Source: an uncultured Dialister sp. (GTDB lineage: Bacteria > Bacillota > Negativicutes > Veillonellales > Dialisteraceae). From it: a stretch of DNA of 64,000 nucleotides. The position numbers were made by a program, and so were the translations under genes. This document shows, piece after piece, positions 36,042 through 44,856 of the stretch; the stretch's first letter is position 1; each line of letters opens with the position of its first letter. The stretch covers positions 1-64,000 of the forward strand of contig UQYL01000005.1 of the NCBI GenBank assembly GCA_900545365.1, in the 5' to 3' direction. Below the pieces are notes generated by a model. That model searched no databases and was not told the DNA's origin. It saw only the letters and a list, made by a program, of their open reading frames with translations.

Positions 36042-38693
36042 TCACAGCTGCGCCAGGAAATTCAGGCGTTCTTCCAGAGAAACGAGTTTTTCTTCCATTT
36101 CCGCGAGCTTGGCTTTTTCCTTCTCCACGACGGCCTGCGGCGCTTTCGCCAGGAAGCCTTCATTGGCAAGCTTGCCTTTCGTGCGGGCGATCTCCTTCTC
36201 CGCGGCGGCTTTATCTTTCAGGATGCGGGCCTTTTCTTTTTCCGCGTCGATCAGCCCTTTCAGCTCCAGGTAAATCTCCATGCCCGTCACGACGGAAGCC
36301 AGCGCATTTTCCGGCTTCGCCTCGTCCCTGCCCATGATCGTCAGTTCCGATACGTGGGCGAGCTTTTCAAAATACGCGCGGTGCGCGTCTACGGCCGCTT
36401 TCAGATCGTCCCTGGAAACGGCAATGCGGACGGTGCAGTCCTTATTGGGCTGCACGTGCGCTTCGGCGCGCATATTGCGGATGGCTTTCACGGCATCCAT
36501 GATGCGCTCCATCTGTTCCGCTTCTTTCGGGAACCGCAGCTCCGGATCCGCTTCCGGCCACTTCGCCCGCGCGAGGGTCTCCCCTTCGTGAGGCAGGTGC
36601 TGCCAGATATGTTCCGTAATGAAGGGCATGAACGGATGAAGCAGCGCCAGCATGCGGGTGAGCGTGTAGACCAGAACGTACTGCGTCACACGGCGGTCAT
36701 CATTATGTTCTCCGTAAAGACGGGCTTTCGCGGTCTCGATATACCAGTCGCAGAAATTGCTCCACGCGAAATTGTAGATGCTGTCCGCCGCTTCGCCGAG
36801 CTCGAATTTATCAAGATTCTGAGAAACGTATTCTTCCGTCTGCGCGAGACGTTCCAATATCCACCGGTCGGCGAGGGTGTACTGTTCCTTCTTCGGCACG
36901 AAATTTTCATCATAATCGTCGAGATTCATGATGGTGAACTTCGCGGCGTTCCAGATCTTGTTCGCAAAGTTGCGGTTCCCTTCCACTCTTTCATAGTAGA
37001 AGCGCATGTCGTTGCCCGGCGTATTTCCGGTGACCAGCGTAAAGCGCAGCGCGTCGGCGCCGTACTGTTTGATGACTTCCAGCGGATCGATGCCGTTGCC
37101 GAGGGACTTGGACATCTTCCGGCCCTGCGAATCGCGGACAAGACCGTGGATAAATACGTACTGGAAGGGGATCTCGTGCATGAATTCCATGGCCATGAAC
37201 ATCATTCTCGCTACCCAGAAAAAGATGATGTCGTAGCCCGTAACGAGGACATTGGTGGGATACCACTTTTTCAGAAGATCCGTCTGTTCCGGCCAGCCCA
37301 TGGTCGAGAAGGGCCAGAGTGCGGAAGAGAACCAGGTGTCGAGCACGTCCGGATCCTGATGGATGTGTTTGCTTCCGCAGTGCGGGCAGGTATCGATATC
37401 CGTACGGGAAACGATGGTCTTCCCGCAGTCGTCGCAGTACCACACGGGGATGCGGTGGCCCCACCAGAGCTGGCGGGAAATGCACCAGTCATGGATATTT
37501 TCAAGCCACTGGATATACGTATTGGCAAAACGTTCGGGCACGAACTTCGTCTTTCCTTCTTTGACGGCTTCCATGGCCGGACCTGCGAGAGGCTTCATCT
37601 TGACGAACCACTGCTTTGTGGTCATCGGTTCCACCGTGGTATGGCAGCGGGAGCAGTGACCGACGGCGTGTTTCGTTTCTTCGATCTTCACGAGGAGGCC
37701 CATCTCTTTCAGGTCGGCGATGATCTGCTTTCTCGCTTCTTCCCGTCCCATGCCGTTGTACTTGCCTGCGTTTTCATTGAGCGTGCCGTCGAGATTCATG
37801 ATCATGATGGATTCGAGATGATGCCGCTCGCCCACCGCGAAGTCGTTCGGGTCGTGAGCGGGCGTGATCTTCACGCAGCCCGTGCCGTACTTGGGATCGA
37901 CATACTCGTCGGCGATGACCGGGATCTCCCGGCCCATGGTCGGCAGGATGAGCGTCTTGCCGACGAGGTCTTTATATCTTTCATCTTCCGGATTGACGGC
38001 GACGGCCGTATCGCCGGGAATGGTCTCGGGACGGGTCGTGGCGATCTGCACATACCCTTCGCCTCCGGCAATGGGATAATTCACATAGTACAGATGGCCC
38101 ACTTCATCTTCGTGCTCTACTTCAATGTCAGAGAGCGCGGTCTGGCAGCGGGGGCACCAGTTCGTGATGCGGTTCCCCTGGTAAATCAGGCCTTTTTCAT
38201 AGAGAGAGCAGAATACCTCCCGCACCGCGCGGGCGCATACCGGATCCATAGTGAAGCGTTCACGGCTCCAGTCGCAGGAAGAGCCGAGCTTGCGGATCTG
38301 GCGGCCGATGGTATTGCCGTATTTTTCTTTCCACTGCCATACGCGTTCCAGGAATTTCTCCCGGCCCAGATCGTATTTATTGAGGCCTTCCTCAGCGATC
38401 TGCTTTTCGACCTTGACCTGCGTGGCGATGCCGGCGTGATCCTTGCCGGGCAGCCAGAGCACATTGTATCCCTGCATGCGCTTGTAGCGGATGAGGATAT
38501 CCTGCAGGGTGCCGTCAAGAGCGTGGCCCATGTGCAGCTGGCCGGTGACGTTCGGCGGCGGCAGCACGATGCTGAATCCTTCTTTCCCTTCTTCCGGCTC
38601 ATCGTGGAACACGCCGTGGGTTTCCCAGAAATCATACCACTTCTCTTCGATCTGCGCGGGATCATAACTTCCCAGATTTTCGTACTCTTTCAT
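36042..38693 (-). CDS. valS: Valyl-tRNA synthetase
   Basis: Charges tRNA-Val. It is 883 residues. HIGH-type signature [19 protein letters not shown] and KMSKS-type [14 protein letters not shown] are intact. The editing (CP1) domain carries [22 protein letters not shown]. Zinc-binding CxxC pairs are seen ([20 protein letters not shown]). The C-terminal coiled-coil arm ([15 protein letters not shown] to the end) is the ValRS tRNA-binding tail. It is preceded by a Val T-box leader, so transcription rises when tRNA-Val is uncharged. Confidence 0.97.
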   Translation of the reverse strand: MKEYENLGSYDPAQIEEKWYDFWETHGVFHDEPEEGKEGFSIVLPPPNVTGQLHMGHALDGTLQDILIRYKRMQGYNVLWLPGKDHAGIATQVKVEKQIAEEGLNKYDLGREKFLERVWQWKEKYGNTIGRQIRKLGSSCDWSRERFTMDPVCARAVREVFCSLYEKGLIYQGNRITNWCPRCQTALSDIEVEHEDEVGHLYYVNYPIAGGEGYVQIATTRPETIPGDTAVAVNPEDERYKDLVGKTLILPTMGREIPVIADEYVDPKYGTGCVKITPAHDPNDFAVGERHHLESIMIMNLDGTLNENAGKYNGMGREEARKQIIADLKEMGLLVKIEETKHAVGHCSRCHTTVEPMTTKQWFVKMKPLAGPAMEAVKEGKTKFVPERFANTYIQWLENIHDWCISRQLWWGHRIPVWYCDDCGKTIVSRTDIDTCPHCGSKHIHQDPDVLDTWFSSALWPFSTMGWPEQTDLLKKWYPTNVLVTGYDIIFFWVARMMFMAMEFMHEIPFQYVFIHGLVRDSQGRKMSKSLGNGIDPLEVIKQYGADALRFTLVTGNTPGNDMRFYYERVEGNRNFANKIWNAAKFTIMNLDDYDENFVPKKEQYTLADRWILERLAQTEEYVSQNLDKFELGEAADSIYNFAWSNFCDWYIETAKARLYGEHNDDRRVTQYVLVYTLTRMLALLHPFMPFITEHIWQHLPHEGETLARAKWPEADPELRFPKEAEQMERIMDAVKAIRNMRAEAHVQPNKDCTVRIAVSRDDLKAAVDAHRAYFEKLAHVSELTIMGRDEAKPENALASVVTGMEIYLELKGLIDAEKEKARILKDKAAAEKEIARTKGKLANEGFLAKAPQAVVEKEKAKLAEMEEKLVSLEERLNFLAQL

Positions 38694-38748
38694 TCTTCCA
38701 CTCCCTTATTAAAATCACAGCGCCTGCCGGCGGCATCCTTCAGAAAAT

Positions 38749-38969
38749 AAAAAAATCTTTCATCCCATAGGACGAAAGACATTTCCGCGGTACCACCTAA
38801 TTAACTGGCCTCAGCCAGCCGCTCATGCGCGGTTAACGCCCGCCTGCGGAGCAGCTCTCGCTGCCGGCTCCGGGGTGACCTGCCGTTTCATTTCCGCCGC
38901 TCTCCCAGCCACGGAGCGGCTCTCTTCGGGAAAATCCTTCGGCTTCTTCCCATCAACGCTTTTATATAT
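38749..38969 (-). promoter_or_regulatory. T-box leader, valine specific (specifier GTC)
   Basis: On the minus strand: Stem I with AGAGAGCCGCTCCGTGGC and GGGAGAGCGGC; specifier GTC at 38879-38877 followed by ACCCCGGAG; antiterminator TTAGGTGGTACCGCGG (around 38805-38787); terminator TCTTTCGTCC pairing with GGGATGAAAGA and a T run. The base after TGG is U, matching the A73 discriminator of tRNA-Val. The terminator lies about 55 bases before valS. Confidence 0.92.
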
Positions 38970-38974
38970 CCAGT

Positions 38975-39003
38975 ATCATATCAGCATCTTTTATTTTTTG
39001 CAA
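38975..39003 (-). promoter_or_regulatory. Promoter of the valS T-box leader
   Basis: On the minus strand TTGCAA (39003-38998), a 17-base spacer, and TATGAT (38980-38975). Transcription should start near 38969, just before Stem I. Confidence 0.6.
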
Positions 39004-39024
39004 GAAAGCCCTGCGGAAGGCATC

Positions 39025-39052
39025 AAAAAAGCCCCGGATGACCGGAGCTTTC
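39025..39052 (-). terminator. Terminator of the nhaC gene
   Basis: On the minus strand AAAGCTCCGG pairs with CCGGGGCTTT around TCAT, followed by a T run. Confidence 0.85.
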
Positions 39053-39062
39053 CAAAAGACCG

Positions 39063-40574
39063 TTACTCTTCGCCGCCGCTGCTTCTCGCGAATTTCGTCA
39101 TTCCCAGGAAGCCGATGAGCAGGCACGCAAAGCCGGTGCCTGTGCCAAGCCAGCCGTTTTCCGTGACGCCCGCCACGATGTAGCCCGCAGCGCAGCAGAC
39201 GGATACGACGATGACATAAGGGATCTGCGTGCTCACATGATCGATGTGATGGCACTGCGCGCCTGCGGAAGCGAGGATCGTCGTATCGGAGATCGGCGAT
39301 ACGTGGTCGCCGCCGACCGCGCCGGCCAGCACCGCCGCCACGGTGATGACGAGGAGCTGGTAATCCGCTGCGGGATCCACCACGGAGAGGACGATCGGGA
39401 TGAGGATGCCGAAGGTGCCCCAGGACGTGCCCGTCGCGAAGCCGAGGCCGAGCGCGACGCCGAAGAAGAGCACCGGCAGCAGCATGGCGATCTGCGCGTT
39501 GCCGCTGACGACGCTGCCCACATAGCCGCCGATATTGAGATATTCCGCGCCGCACACGCCGGACAGCGTCCACGCCAGGCAGAGGATGAAGATCGCCGAC
39601 GTCATGTCCACGAAGCCGGCGGACAGGCATTTGCAGAATTCAGGGAATGTGAGAACGCCTCTCGGAATATAGAAGAGGAAGGTAAAGATCAGCGCGATGA
39701 AGGAACCGAGCACGAGGCCGCGCGCCGCCTCACAGTTAGCGAAAGCTTCCTGAATGCCCGCGCCTTCCTGAATGCCGCCCGTATAGAGCAGGCCGTAAAT
39801 GCAGCAGGTGATGAGAACGAAAAGAGGCAGGACGAGATCGATGATCTTGCCGTTTCCCCCCGCATTCATGGACGCCTGCTGATCCTTGTATTCCTCGGCA
39901 ATGAGCAGCTGGCCGTGGCTCTTGATCTCATAATCGGCCATGGTAAAGTAATCCCGGCCTTTCCAGATGAGAAGGAGCATGAACGTGATGGTGAGCCACG
40001 CGTAAATATTGAATGGGATCGTCTGCAGAAACAGGCTGAATCCGTCGATGCCGGAATTTTCCGGGAGGGACGATGTGACCGCCGCCGCCCAGCTCGATAC
40101 AGGGGCGATGATGCAGATCGGCGCCGCCGTCGCGTCGATGAGGTACGCCAGCTTCGCGCGGGTAATCTTGAATTTATCCGTCACCGGGCGCATGACCGTG
40201 CCCACCGTCAGGCAGTTAAAATAATCGTCGATGAAAATGAGCACGCCCAGAATGACCGTGACGGAAAGGGCGCTCCGTTTTCCCTTGATCGCTCTCGCAG
40301 CCCACTCTCCGTAGGCTCTGGCCGCGCCGGACCGGGCGATGGCCTCCACGATGATCCCGAGAAGGACGAGGAACACCAGAATGTGCACGTTATCGCCCAC
40401 TTTGTCGGACATGATGCCGAACATGGTATCCACGGATTTCAGGAAATCAAATTCGCAGTACATGAAAGCGCCCACGAAAATGCCGATGCCCAGGGACATG
40501 TAAACTTCCTTGCTGATCAGCGCCAGCGCGATGGTAATGATAGGCGGTACGAGCGACCAAGCGGTCTCTGCCAA
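39063..40574 (-). CDS. nhaC: Na+/H+ antiporter, NhaC family
   Basis: An inner-membrane sodium/proton exchanger of 503 residues with about twelve hydrophobic helices. ILGVLIFIDDYFNCLTVGTVMRP and SWGTFGILIPIVLSV are NhaC-family signatures, and VGGDHVSPISDTTILASAGAQCHHIDHV is the conserved C-terminal motif. The best start is TTG at 40574 (GGAAAGGA upstream); no ATG fits. Related members exchange amines or organic acids, so the cargo is inferred. The gene is single with its own terminator. Confidence 0.9.
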   Translation of the reverse strand: MAETAWSLVPPIITIALALISKEVYMSLGIGIFVGAFMYCEFDFLKSVDTMFGIMSDKVGDNVHILVFLVLLGIIVEAIARSGAARAYGEWAARAIKGKRSALSVTVILGVLIFIDDYFNCLTVGTVMRPVTDKFKITRAKLAYLIDATAAPICIIAPVSSWAAAVTSSLPENSGIDGFSLFLQTIPFNIYAWLTITFMLLLIWKGRDYFTMADYEIKSHGQLLIAEEYKDQQASMNAGGNGKIIDLVLPLFVLITCCIYGLLYTGGIQEGAGIQEAFANCEAARGLVLGSFIALIFTFLFYIPRGVLTFPEFCKCLSAGFVDMTSAIFILCLAWTLSGVCGAEYLNIGGYVGSVVSGNAQIAMLLPVLFFGVALGLGFATGTSWGTFGILIPIVLSVVDPAADYQLLVITVAAVLAGAVGGDHVSPISDTTILASAGAQCHHIDHVSTQIPYVIVVSVCCAAGYIVAGVTENGWLGTGTGFACLLIGFLGMTKFARSSGGEE

Positions 40575-40680
40575 AAGAATCAGTCCTTTCCTGTCGGCTG
40601 CTGCGGCGTCGCCGCCTATTAAGCAGTCAAATTATCATATGGAAGTAATTATATATACCGCCCCGCGGCAATGTCAACAT

Positions 40681-40736
40681 AAAAAGAAAGCAGAGCGCCC
40701 CGCAGAAATTGTTATGGCTGACTCTGCTTTCTTTTT
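40681..40736. terminator. Terminator with long loop
   Basis: AAAAAGAAAGCAGAG pairs with CTCTGCTTTCTTTTT around a loop of about 26 bases. It follows the phosphoesterase gene on the minus strand and lies upstream of nhaC. Confidence 0.75.
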
Positions 40737-40753
40737 CCCTTTTTTATTTTCTT

Positions 40754-42025
40754 TTATTTTCTGAGCACCGCTTCGTCGATCTGTGTGCCGTCATTCAGGA
40801 AGGCCCGGAAGATGAGCGTGTCTTCTTCCGCTTCCATGGTCATGAAATTATCCGTTTCCGGCTGCGCCGCCACCGTCACATCCAGGGCGTGATCCGTCCA
40901 GAGATTCGGATACCGCACGTCGCCCGCCACGCCGGAAAGAATGTAGAGAGGCCCCTTCTCGTCTCTCCGGAAATCATAGATGTGCCCGCGGTTCCGGTAA
41001 GTATGGAGATGCGCGGAAATGACCGCGTCCGCGCCGAGCCTGTCGAAAAGCGGCATAAAAGCCTCCCCTTCCGGAGAGAATCCTTCTTTTCTCTCCGGCC
41101 GCCCGGCGATGCGGTACTGCAGCGGATCTTTGTGCATGAGCACGACCTTCCATTTTTTATCGGTCTTTCTCATGTCCTCCTCGAGCCAGGCCCGCTGCTT
41201 CTCCAGCAGATCCGGATGCTCTTCCGCCAGCTCCTGCATCTGCGTATTCACCACGGAGAAATGGACAGGTCCCCAGTCGAAGGAGTAATAAAGCCCTTCT
41301 GCTCCGGGCACGCCGTTATCGGGAAGAGAGAAATGCGCCAGGTACCGTTCCGGCGGCGCGAGCTTCCAGTCGAGAGAATAGGCTTCATGATTGCCCATGA
41401 CCGGCGCGGCGGGCATTCTGTCCAGGAGCGGCGCCGATGCCCGCAACCATGCCTGCCACTGCCGCTCGTCCTGCCCGTTGTCCACCAGGTCACCCATGCT
41501 GATGAAAAACTCCGCGTCCGGCTCTTTCGCCAGCCCCGCTTTGGCCGTTGCCGCCCACACGTCATAATCCGCGCTCTGACTGTCGGGGAAAATGAGCGCG
41601 CTGAACGGGCCGCCGCCGTCCGTTTTCAGCGGGTGCCACCGGCTGATGCTGTCTCCCGCGCGGAGCCGGTATTCATAGGTGCGGCCCGGCGCGAGGCCCG
41701 TCAGCCGCGCGGTGTAGATATACCGGTCGGGCTGTCCTTGATTCCCCTTCAGGAGCGAAAAAACCGCCGGGACGGAGCCCTGTGCTCCGCCGCTTTCCCT
41801 CCATTCCACGGCGATCTCCCGCTGCTCCGGCAGCTGCCACATGATGGTGCGCCCGTGTGCGTTATCCTCTTCGACGATCTGCCGGAGCGCCTCCGGCGCG
41901 AGAGAGACCGCCAGGCCTTCATCCTCCGCGCCTTTCGCCGCGCCGCACCCCGCCAGGACGGCCGCTGCCAGAAGTCCCGATGCCAGCGCGAGCCCCCGCG
42001 CCCACCGCTTCGCCTTCTTCATCAT
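40754..42025 (-). CDS. Metallophosphoesterase with N-terminal fibronectin/purple-acid-phosphatase domain, lipoprotein
   Basis: A secreted, lipid-anchored phosphoesterase of about 423 residues. MMKKAKRW and a hydrophobic stretch end in AAAVLAGC, a good lipobox. An Ig/fibronectin-like domain follows (GRTIMWQLPEQREIAVEWRE, GLAPGRTYEYRLRAGD), as in purple acid phosphatases. The catalytic domain shows FISMGDLVDNG, PVMGNHEAYSLDW and SAHLHTYRNRG, giving the two-metal ligands. The ATG at 42025 overlaps the flavodoxin stop as ATGA; the next ATG three bases on is equally possible given GGAGGG spacing. It is the last gene of the MerR-linked operon. The substrate is not known. Confidence 0.88.
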   Translation of the reverse strand: MMKKAKRWARGLALASGLLAAAVLAGCGAAKGAEDEGLAVSLAPEALRQIVEEDNAHGRTIMWQLPEQREIAVEWRESGGAQGSVPAVFSLLKGNQGQPDRYIYTARLTGLAPGRTYEYRLRAGDSISRWHPLKTDGGGPFSALIFPDSQSADYDVWAATAKAGLAKEPDAEFFISMGDLVDNGQDERQWQAWLRASAPLLDRMPAAPVMGNHEAYSLDWKLAPPERYLAHFSLPDNGVPGAEGLYYSFDWGPVHFSVVNTQMQELAEEHPDLLEKQRAWLEEDMRKTDKKWKVVLMHKDPLQYRIAGRPERKEGFSPEGEAFMPLFDRLGADAVISAHLHTYRNRGHIYDFRRDEKGPLYILSGVAGDVRYPNLWTDHALDVTVAAQPETDNFMTMEAEEDTLIFRAFLNDGTQIDEAVLRK

Positions 42026-42534
42026 TTTCCCTCCTTCTGCCGCAGCCATTTTCTTTTCGCCGCTTCCGCGCAGGCTTTCGCCCAGGAACGGACCGTATCC
42101 TCCCCGGCCATCATCTCATCTTTGCGGAAATAGATATGCATTCCGTTCTCCATATTCCCCGTGCAAAGCGCTTTCATATCCTGAAAAGAATCTTTCGGCG
42201 AGCCGCCGCTCGTCAGAAAAGGACAGACCGTCTTCCCCGCAAGATCCGCCCGGTCAAGAAAACTTTTCACCGCCGGAGCCGCCGTAAACCACCAGACCGG
42301 CGAGCCGAGGAAGATCACGTCATACTCCGCCGGATCGACGCCGAGCGGCTCGATCTCCGGCCTGACGCCGCGCATTTTTTCCAATCCGCCGCGGATGACG
42401 GTCATCCAGTATGAGCCGGTATAGCCCTTTTTCACGCGGATCTCCGCGAGATCGCCGCCGGCCGCCTCCTGAATGAGCCGGGCGACTTTCTCCGTATGAC
42501 CGCTCTTTGAAAAATAAACTGTCAGTACTTTCAT
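42022..42534 (-). CDS. Flavodoxin family protein
   Basis: A short-chain flavodoxin-like protein of 170 residues. MKVLTVYFSKSGHTEKVARLI is the FMN phosphate loop; VIFLGSPVWWFTAAPAVKSFLDR and VCPFLTSGGSPKDSFQDM are the flavin-contacting loops. The frame is open 60 codons upstream, but the family N-terminus places the start at 42534 with GAGAAGAG before it. It lies between the CMD-family gene and the phosphoesterase in the operon divergent from merR. Similar flavodoxins occur beside cupin/CMD genes elsewhere and may act as oxidoreductases. Confidence 0.88.
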   Translation of the reverse strand: MKVLTVYFSKSGHTEKVARLIQEAAGGDLAEIRVKKGYTGSYWMTVIRGGLEKMRGVRPEIEPLGVDPAEYDVIFLGSPVWWFTAAPAVKSFLDRADLAGKTVCPFLTSGGSPKDSFQDMKALCTGNMENGMHIYFRKDEMMAGEDTVRSWAKACAEAAKRKWLRQKEGK

Positions 42535-42610
42535 CTCTTCTCTCATCCTCTCCGCTCCGGCAAAGAAAGACACGGGCATCCTGTCCGCCCGTGTCTCCTG
42601 ATCTTCCGCT

Positions 42611-43060
42611 TTATTCCTGCTCGTATACCTCTTTCGCCATGCGGAGCGCGGGCCATGCTTTCGGCCACCCCGCATAAAAAGCGACATGAGTGAGCGCTTC
42701 CGCGATCTCTTCACGGGTCACGCCGTTCTTTTTCGCCTCGCCGATATGATACTTGAGCGAGCTGTCCGTGATGCCGCTCGCCACGAGAGCCGTCACGGTG
42801 ATGAGGCTTCTGTCGCGAAGCGACAGCTTGTCCGTCCGGGACCACACCTCTCCGAAAAGCACATCGTCATTGAGCTCCGCAAATTTCGGAGCGAATTCGC
42901 TCATCGCGTCTCTTCCCGCGGTCTGCACGATCTTCGTCGGCGCTGCCGTTACTTTTGTCGGATCCATCATCATTTCTCCCTTCCTATCCGCCGCCTGCGC
43001 CGAGACGCTGCCGAAGATGACGGCAGCCAGAGCCGCTGCGGCGATCCATGTCTTTTTCAT
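42611..43060 (-). CDS. Exported carboxymuconolactone decarboxylase-family protein lacking the CxxC pair
   Basis: A 149-residue protein with a clear signal peptide (MKKTWIAAAALAAVIFGSVSAQAAD, cleavage about residue 23) followed by an AhpD/CMD-like helical domain: FGEVWSRTDKLSLRDRSLITVTALVASG and a His in LKYHIGEAKKNGVTREEIAEALTHVAFYAGWP. The redox CxxC that AhpD-type members use is absent (SGITDSSLKYH), so it should not act as an AhpD peroxidase; it resembles the decarboxylase-like group. Exported versions beside a cupin recur in anaerobes, role unknown. The gene lies between the cupin and flavodoxin genes. Confidence 0.85.
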   Translation of the reverse strand: MKKTWIAAAALAAVIFGSVSAQAADRKGEMMMDPTKVTAAPTKIVQTAGRDAMSEFAPKFAELNDDVLFGEVWSRTDKLSLRDRSLITVTALVASGITDSSLKYHIGEAKKNGVTREEIAEALTHVAFYAGWPKAWPALRMAKEVYEQE

Positions 43061-43086
43061 TGCTCTTTTCCTTTCTTCATCCGCTG

Positions 43087-43497
43087 CTATTTCAGCTTCC
43101 CGTATTCTTCATCCGATACGGGCTCGCACCATTCATTGGACGCGCCTTCCGCGGGTACTTCGATCGCAATATGGCTGAACCAGCTGTCCGGCGCCGCGCC
43201 GTGCCAGTGCTTCACTTCCGGCGGAATATCCACCACGTCGCCCGGATGAAGTTCTCTCGCTTTTTCGCCCCACGCCTGATAATATCCCCGGCCGCCCGTC
43301 ACGAGCAGGATCTGCCCGCCTTTGTGATGGATGTGCCAGTGGTTCCGGCAGCCGGGCTCAAACGTCACATTGGCCACGCTCACTTTGCCGGAAACGAGGC
43401 GCGCCAGGTAGCTCTGCCCGTCGAAATACTGTCCGTAGGGATTCTTTTCCCCTGCGGGGAATGCGGATACACGCTGCAATTCTTCTTCTTTCGTCAT
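43087..43497 (-). CDS. Small cupin domain protein
   Basis: A 136-residue single-domain cupin. The metal-binding motif is in CRNHWHIHHKGGQILLVTGGRGYYQ (His-x-His) and the second half in GDVVDIPPEVKHWHGAAPD. AAGGAGG precedes the ATG at 43497; the longer open frame lacks support. It is the first gene of the operon cupin-CMD-flavodoxin-phosphoesterase, expressed from the promoter shared with merR. Cupin/CMD pairs in related genomes are annotated only by domain; substrate unknown. Confidence 0.88.
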   Translation of the reverse strand: MTKEEELQRVSAFPAGEKNPYGQYFDGQSYLARLVSGKVSVANVTFEPGCRNHWHIHHKGGQILLVTGGRGYYQAWGEKARELHPGDVVDIPPEVKHWHGAAPDSWFSHIAIEVPAEGASNEWCEPVSDEEYGKLK

Positions 43498-43604
43498 ATC
43501 AGGGACCTCCTTTGCTGTCTTTACTGTAAAACAATTCCCGCCTGACCGCCAATACCTGCTTCTAATACCCAATTATGCGGGACAGGCATATGTCTTCCCT
43601 TTCA

Positions 43605-43659
43605 TTGACTTCCCTCAAATCTGTTCTTATAATAAAAGTTGAAGTAAACTTTATGTCAA
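43605..43659. promoter_or_regulatory. Overlapping divergent promoters with MerR-type operator
   Basis: Plus strand: TTGACT (43605-43610), 17-base spacer, TATAAT (43628-43633), for merR. Minus strand: TTGACA (43659-43654), a long 19-base spacer, TATTAT (43634-43629), for the cupin operon. The two -10 boxes share five bases. The 19-base spacer holds the dyad AAAGTT-N6-AACTTT (43635-43652). A 19-base spacer with a central dyad is the diagnostic layout for MerR-activated promoters, so merR should both repress itself and activate the cupin operon. Confidence 0.8.
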
Positions 43660-43674
43660 GAAAAGGAGAACATC

Positions 43675-44130
43675 ATGACATACAGCATCAGTGAAGCGGC
43701 GGAGATCCTCGGCGTCGCGCCGTCTACGCTCCGCTATTATGACAAGGAAGGGCTGCTGCCTTTCGTTTCCAGGACGCCCTCCGGCGCGCGGCAGTTCACC
43801 GATAAGGATTTCCCCTATCTCCGCCTGATCCAGTGCCTGAAAAAAACAGGACTTCCCATCCGGATGATCCGGGAATTTATCGATCTCCCCGCCGACGGAA
43901 AAGAGACGGCGGAAAAACGCCTGGATATCCTGATCCGCCAGCAGGAACTGCTCCGGGAAAAAATGGAGGAGATCCGGGACATGATGAATGTGGTGGAGTA
44001 CAAACTCTGGTTCTACCGGATCGCGCGGGATGAAGGCATGGAAGCGGCGGAGCGCGCCGCCCAAAGCGGCCGGCTCCCGGAAAAGCTCCGCGCCGGACGG
44101 GAGCAGATCTGCCGCCCCGTAAAAAAATGA
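43675..44130 (+). CDS. MerR family transcriptional regulator
   Basis: A 151-residue regulator. MTYSISEAAEILGVAPSTLRYYDKEGLLPF is the MerR winged-helix N-terminus. FTDKDFPYLRLIQCLKKTGLPIRMIREFIDL and a dimerisation coiled coil (RLDILIRQQELLREKMEEIRDMM) follow. There are no metal-binding cysteines at the C-terminus, so it is of the AdhR/aldehyde- or stress-sensing type rather than a metal sensor (inference). It is divergent from the cupin-CMD-flavodoxin-phosphoesterase operon with an ideal MerR-type promoter between them. Confidence 0.93.
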   Translation: MTYSISEAAEILGVAPSTLRYYDKEGLLPFVSRTPSGARQFTDKDFPYLRLIQCLKKTGLPIRMIREFIDLPADGKETAEKRLDILIRQQELLREKMEEIRDMMNVVEYKLWFYRIARDEGMEAAERAAQSGRLPEKLRAGREQICRPVKK

Positions 44131-44132
44131 CA

Positions 44133-44174
44133 GCAAAAAAGAGTCCGCAGCCTGTGGCTGTGAACTCTTTTTTT
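44133..44174. terminator. Bidirectional terminator between merR and the response regulator
   Basis: AAAAAAGAGTCCGCAGCC pairs with GGCTGTGAACTCTTTTTT around TGT. It is flanked by A and T runs and overlaps the end of the convergent response regulator gene. Confidence 0.88.
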
Positions 44175-44856
44175 ACGGCTTGAATTTATATCCCACGCCC
44201 CACACATTGATGATGTGCTTCGGATGCGCCGGATCTTCTTCCACCGCTTCGCGGATGCGGTTGATGTGCACCGGCACGGTCGCCGTATTTCCCATGGGTT
44301 CCATACCCCAGAGACGTGTGTATAGCAATTCTCTGCTGAATACGCGGTCCGCGTGGATCATGAGAAATTCCAGCAGCTTGAATTCTTTTTTCGGCAGCAG
44401 CTTTTCCTGTCCCCGCACGGTGACGATATGCGTCGACGGATTCAGGATGATATCCCCGATGACGATGCTGTCGTCTTTTGGCTTCCCCTTCAGCCGTTCA
44501 TACTGGGCGAGCTGCGCCTTAACGCGCGCCACGAGGACGCTCGGCGAGAACGGTTTTTCAATGTATTCGTCCGCGCCGAACCCAAGGCCGCGGATCTTGT
44601 CGATATCACTGCGCCGGGCCGTCACCATCATGATGGGCGTGTCGATCTCCCCGCGGATGCGGCGGCAGATCTCGAATCCGTCCATGCCCGGCAGCATGAC
44701 ATCGAGCAGGATCAGGTCATAATCGCCGGTGAGCGCCAGGCGCATGCCTTCGTGTCCTTCATCGGCCAGATCGACGAAAAATCCCGCCAGATGAAGATAG
44801 TCTTCTTCGATGCCCGCGATCTCCTTATCGTCCTCAATGATCAATATTCGTTTCAT
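44173..44856 (-). CDS. OmpR/PhoB-family response regulator
   Basis: A 227-residue DNA-binding response regulator. The receiver domain has IIEDDKEIAG and the phosphoacceptor Asp52 in LILLDVMLPGMDG, with the conserved Lys in EYIEKPFSPS. The C-terminal winged helix (KKEFKLLEFLMIHADRVFSRELLY, VPVHINRIREAVEEDP, VWGVGYKFKP) is of the OmpR type. AAGGAGG precedes the ATG, which overlaps the histidine kinase gene by 23 bases. Its kinase is therefore encoded immediately upstream in the same operon. The target regulon is unknown; the divergent ArnT-like gene is the first candidate. Confidence 0.95.
   Translation of the reverse strand: MKRILIIEDDKEIAGIEEDYLHLAGFFVDLADEGHEGMRLALTGDYDLILLDVMLPGMDGFEICRRIRGEIDTPIMMVTARRSDIDKIRGLGFGADEYIEKPFSPSVLVARVKAQLAQYERLKGKPKDDSIVIGDIILNPSTHIVTVRGQEKLLPKKEFKLLEFLMIHADRVFSRELLYTRLWGMEPMGNTATVPVHINRIREAVEEDPAHPKHIINVWGVGYKFKP

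Noticed and set aside
42611..43060. AhpD-type alkylhydroperoxidase function for the CMD-family protein
   Set aside because: The CxxC pair needed for that activity is missing and a signal peptide is present.
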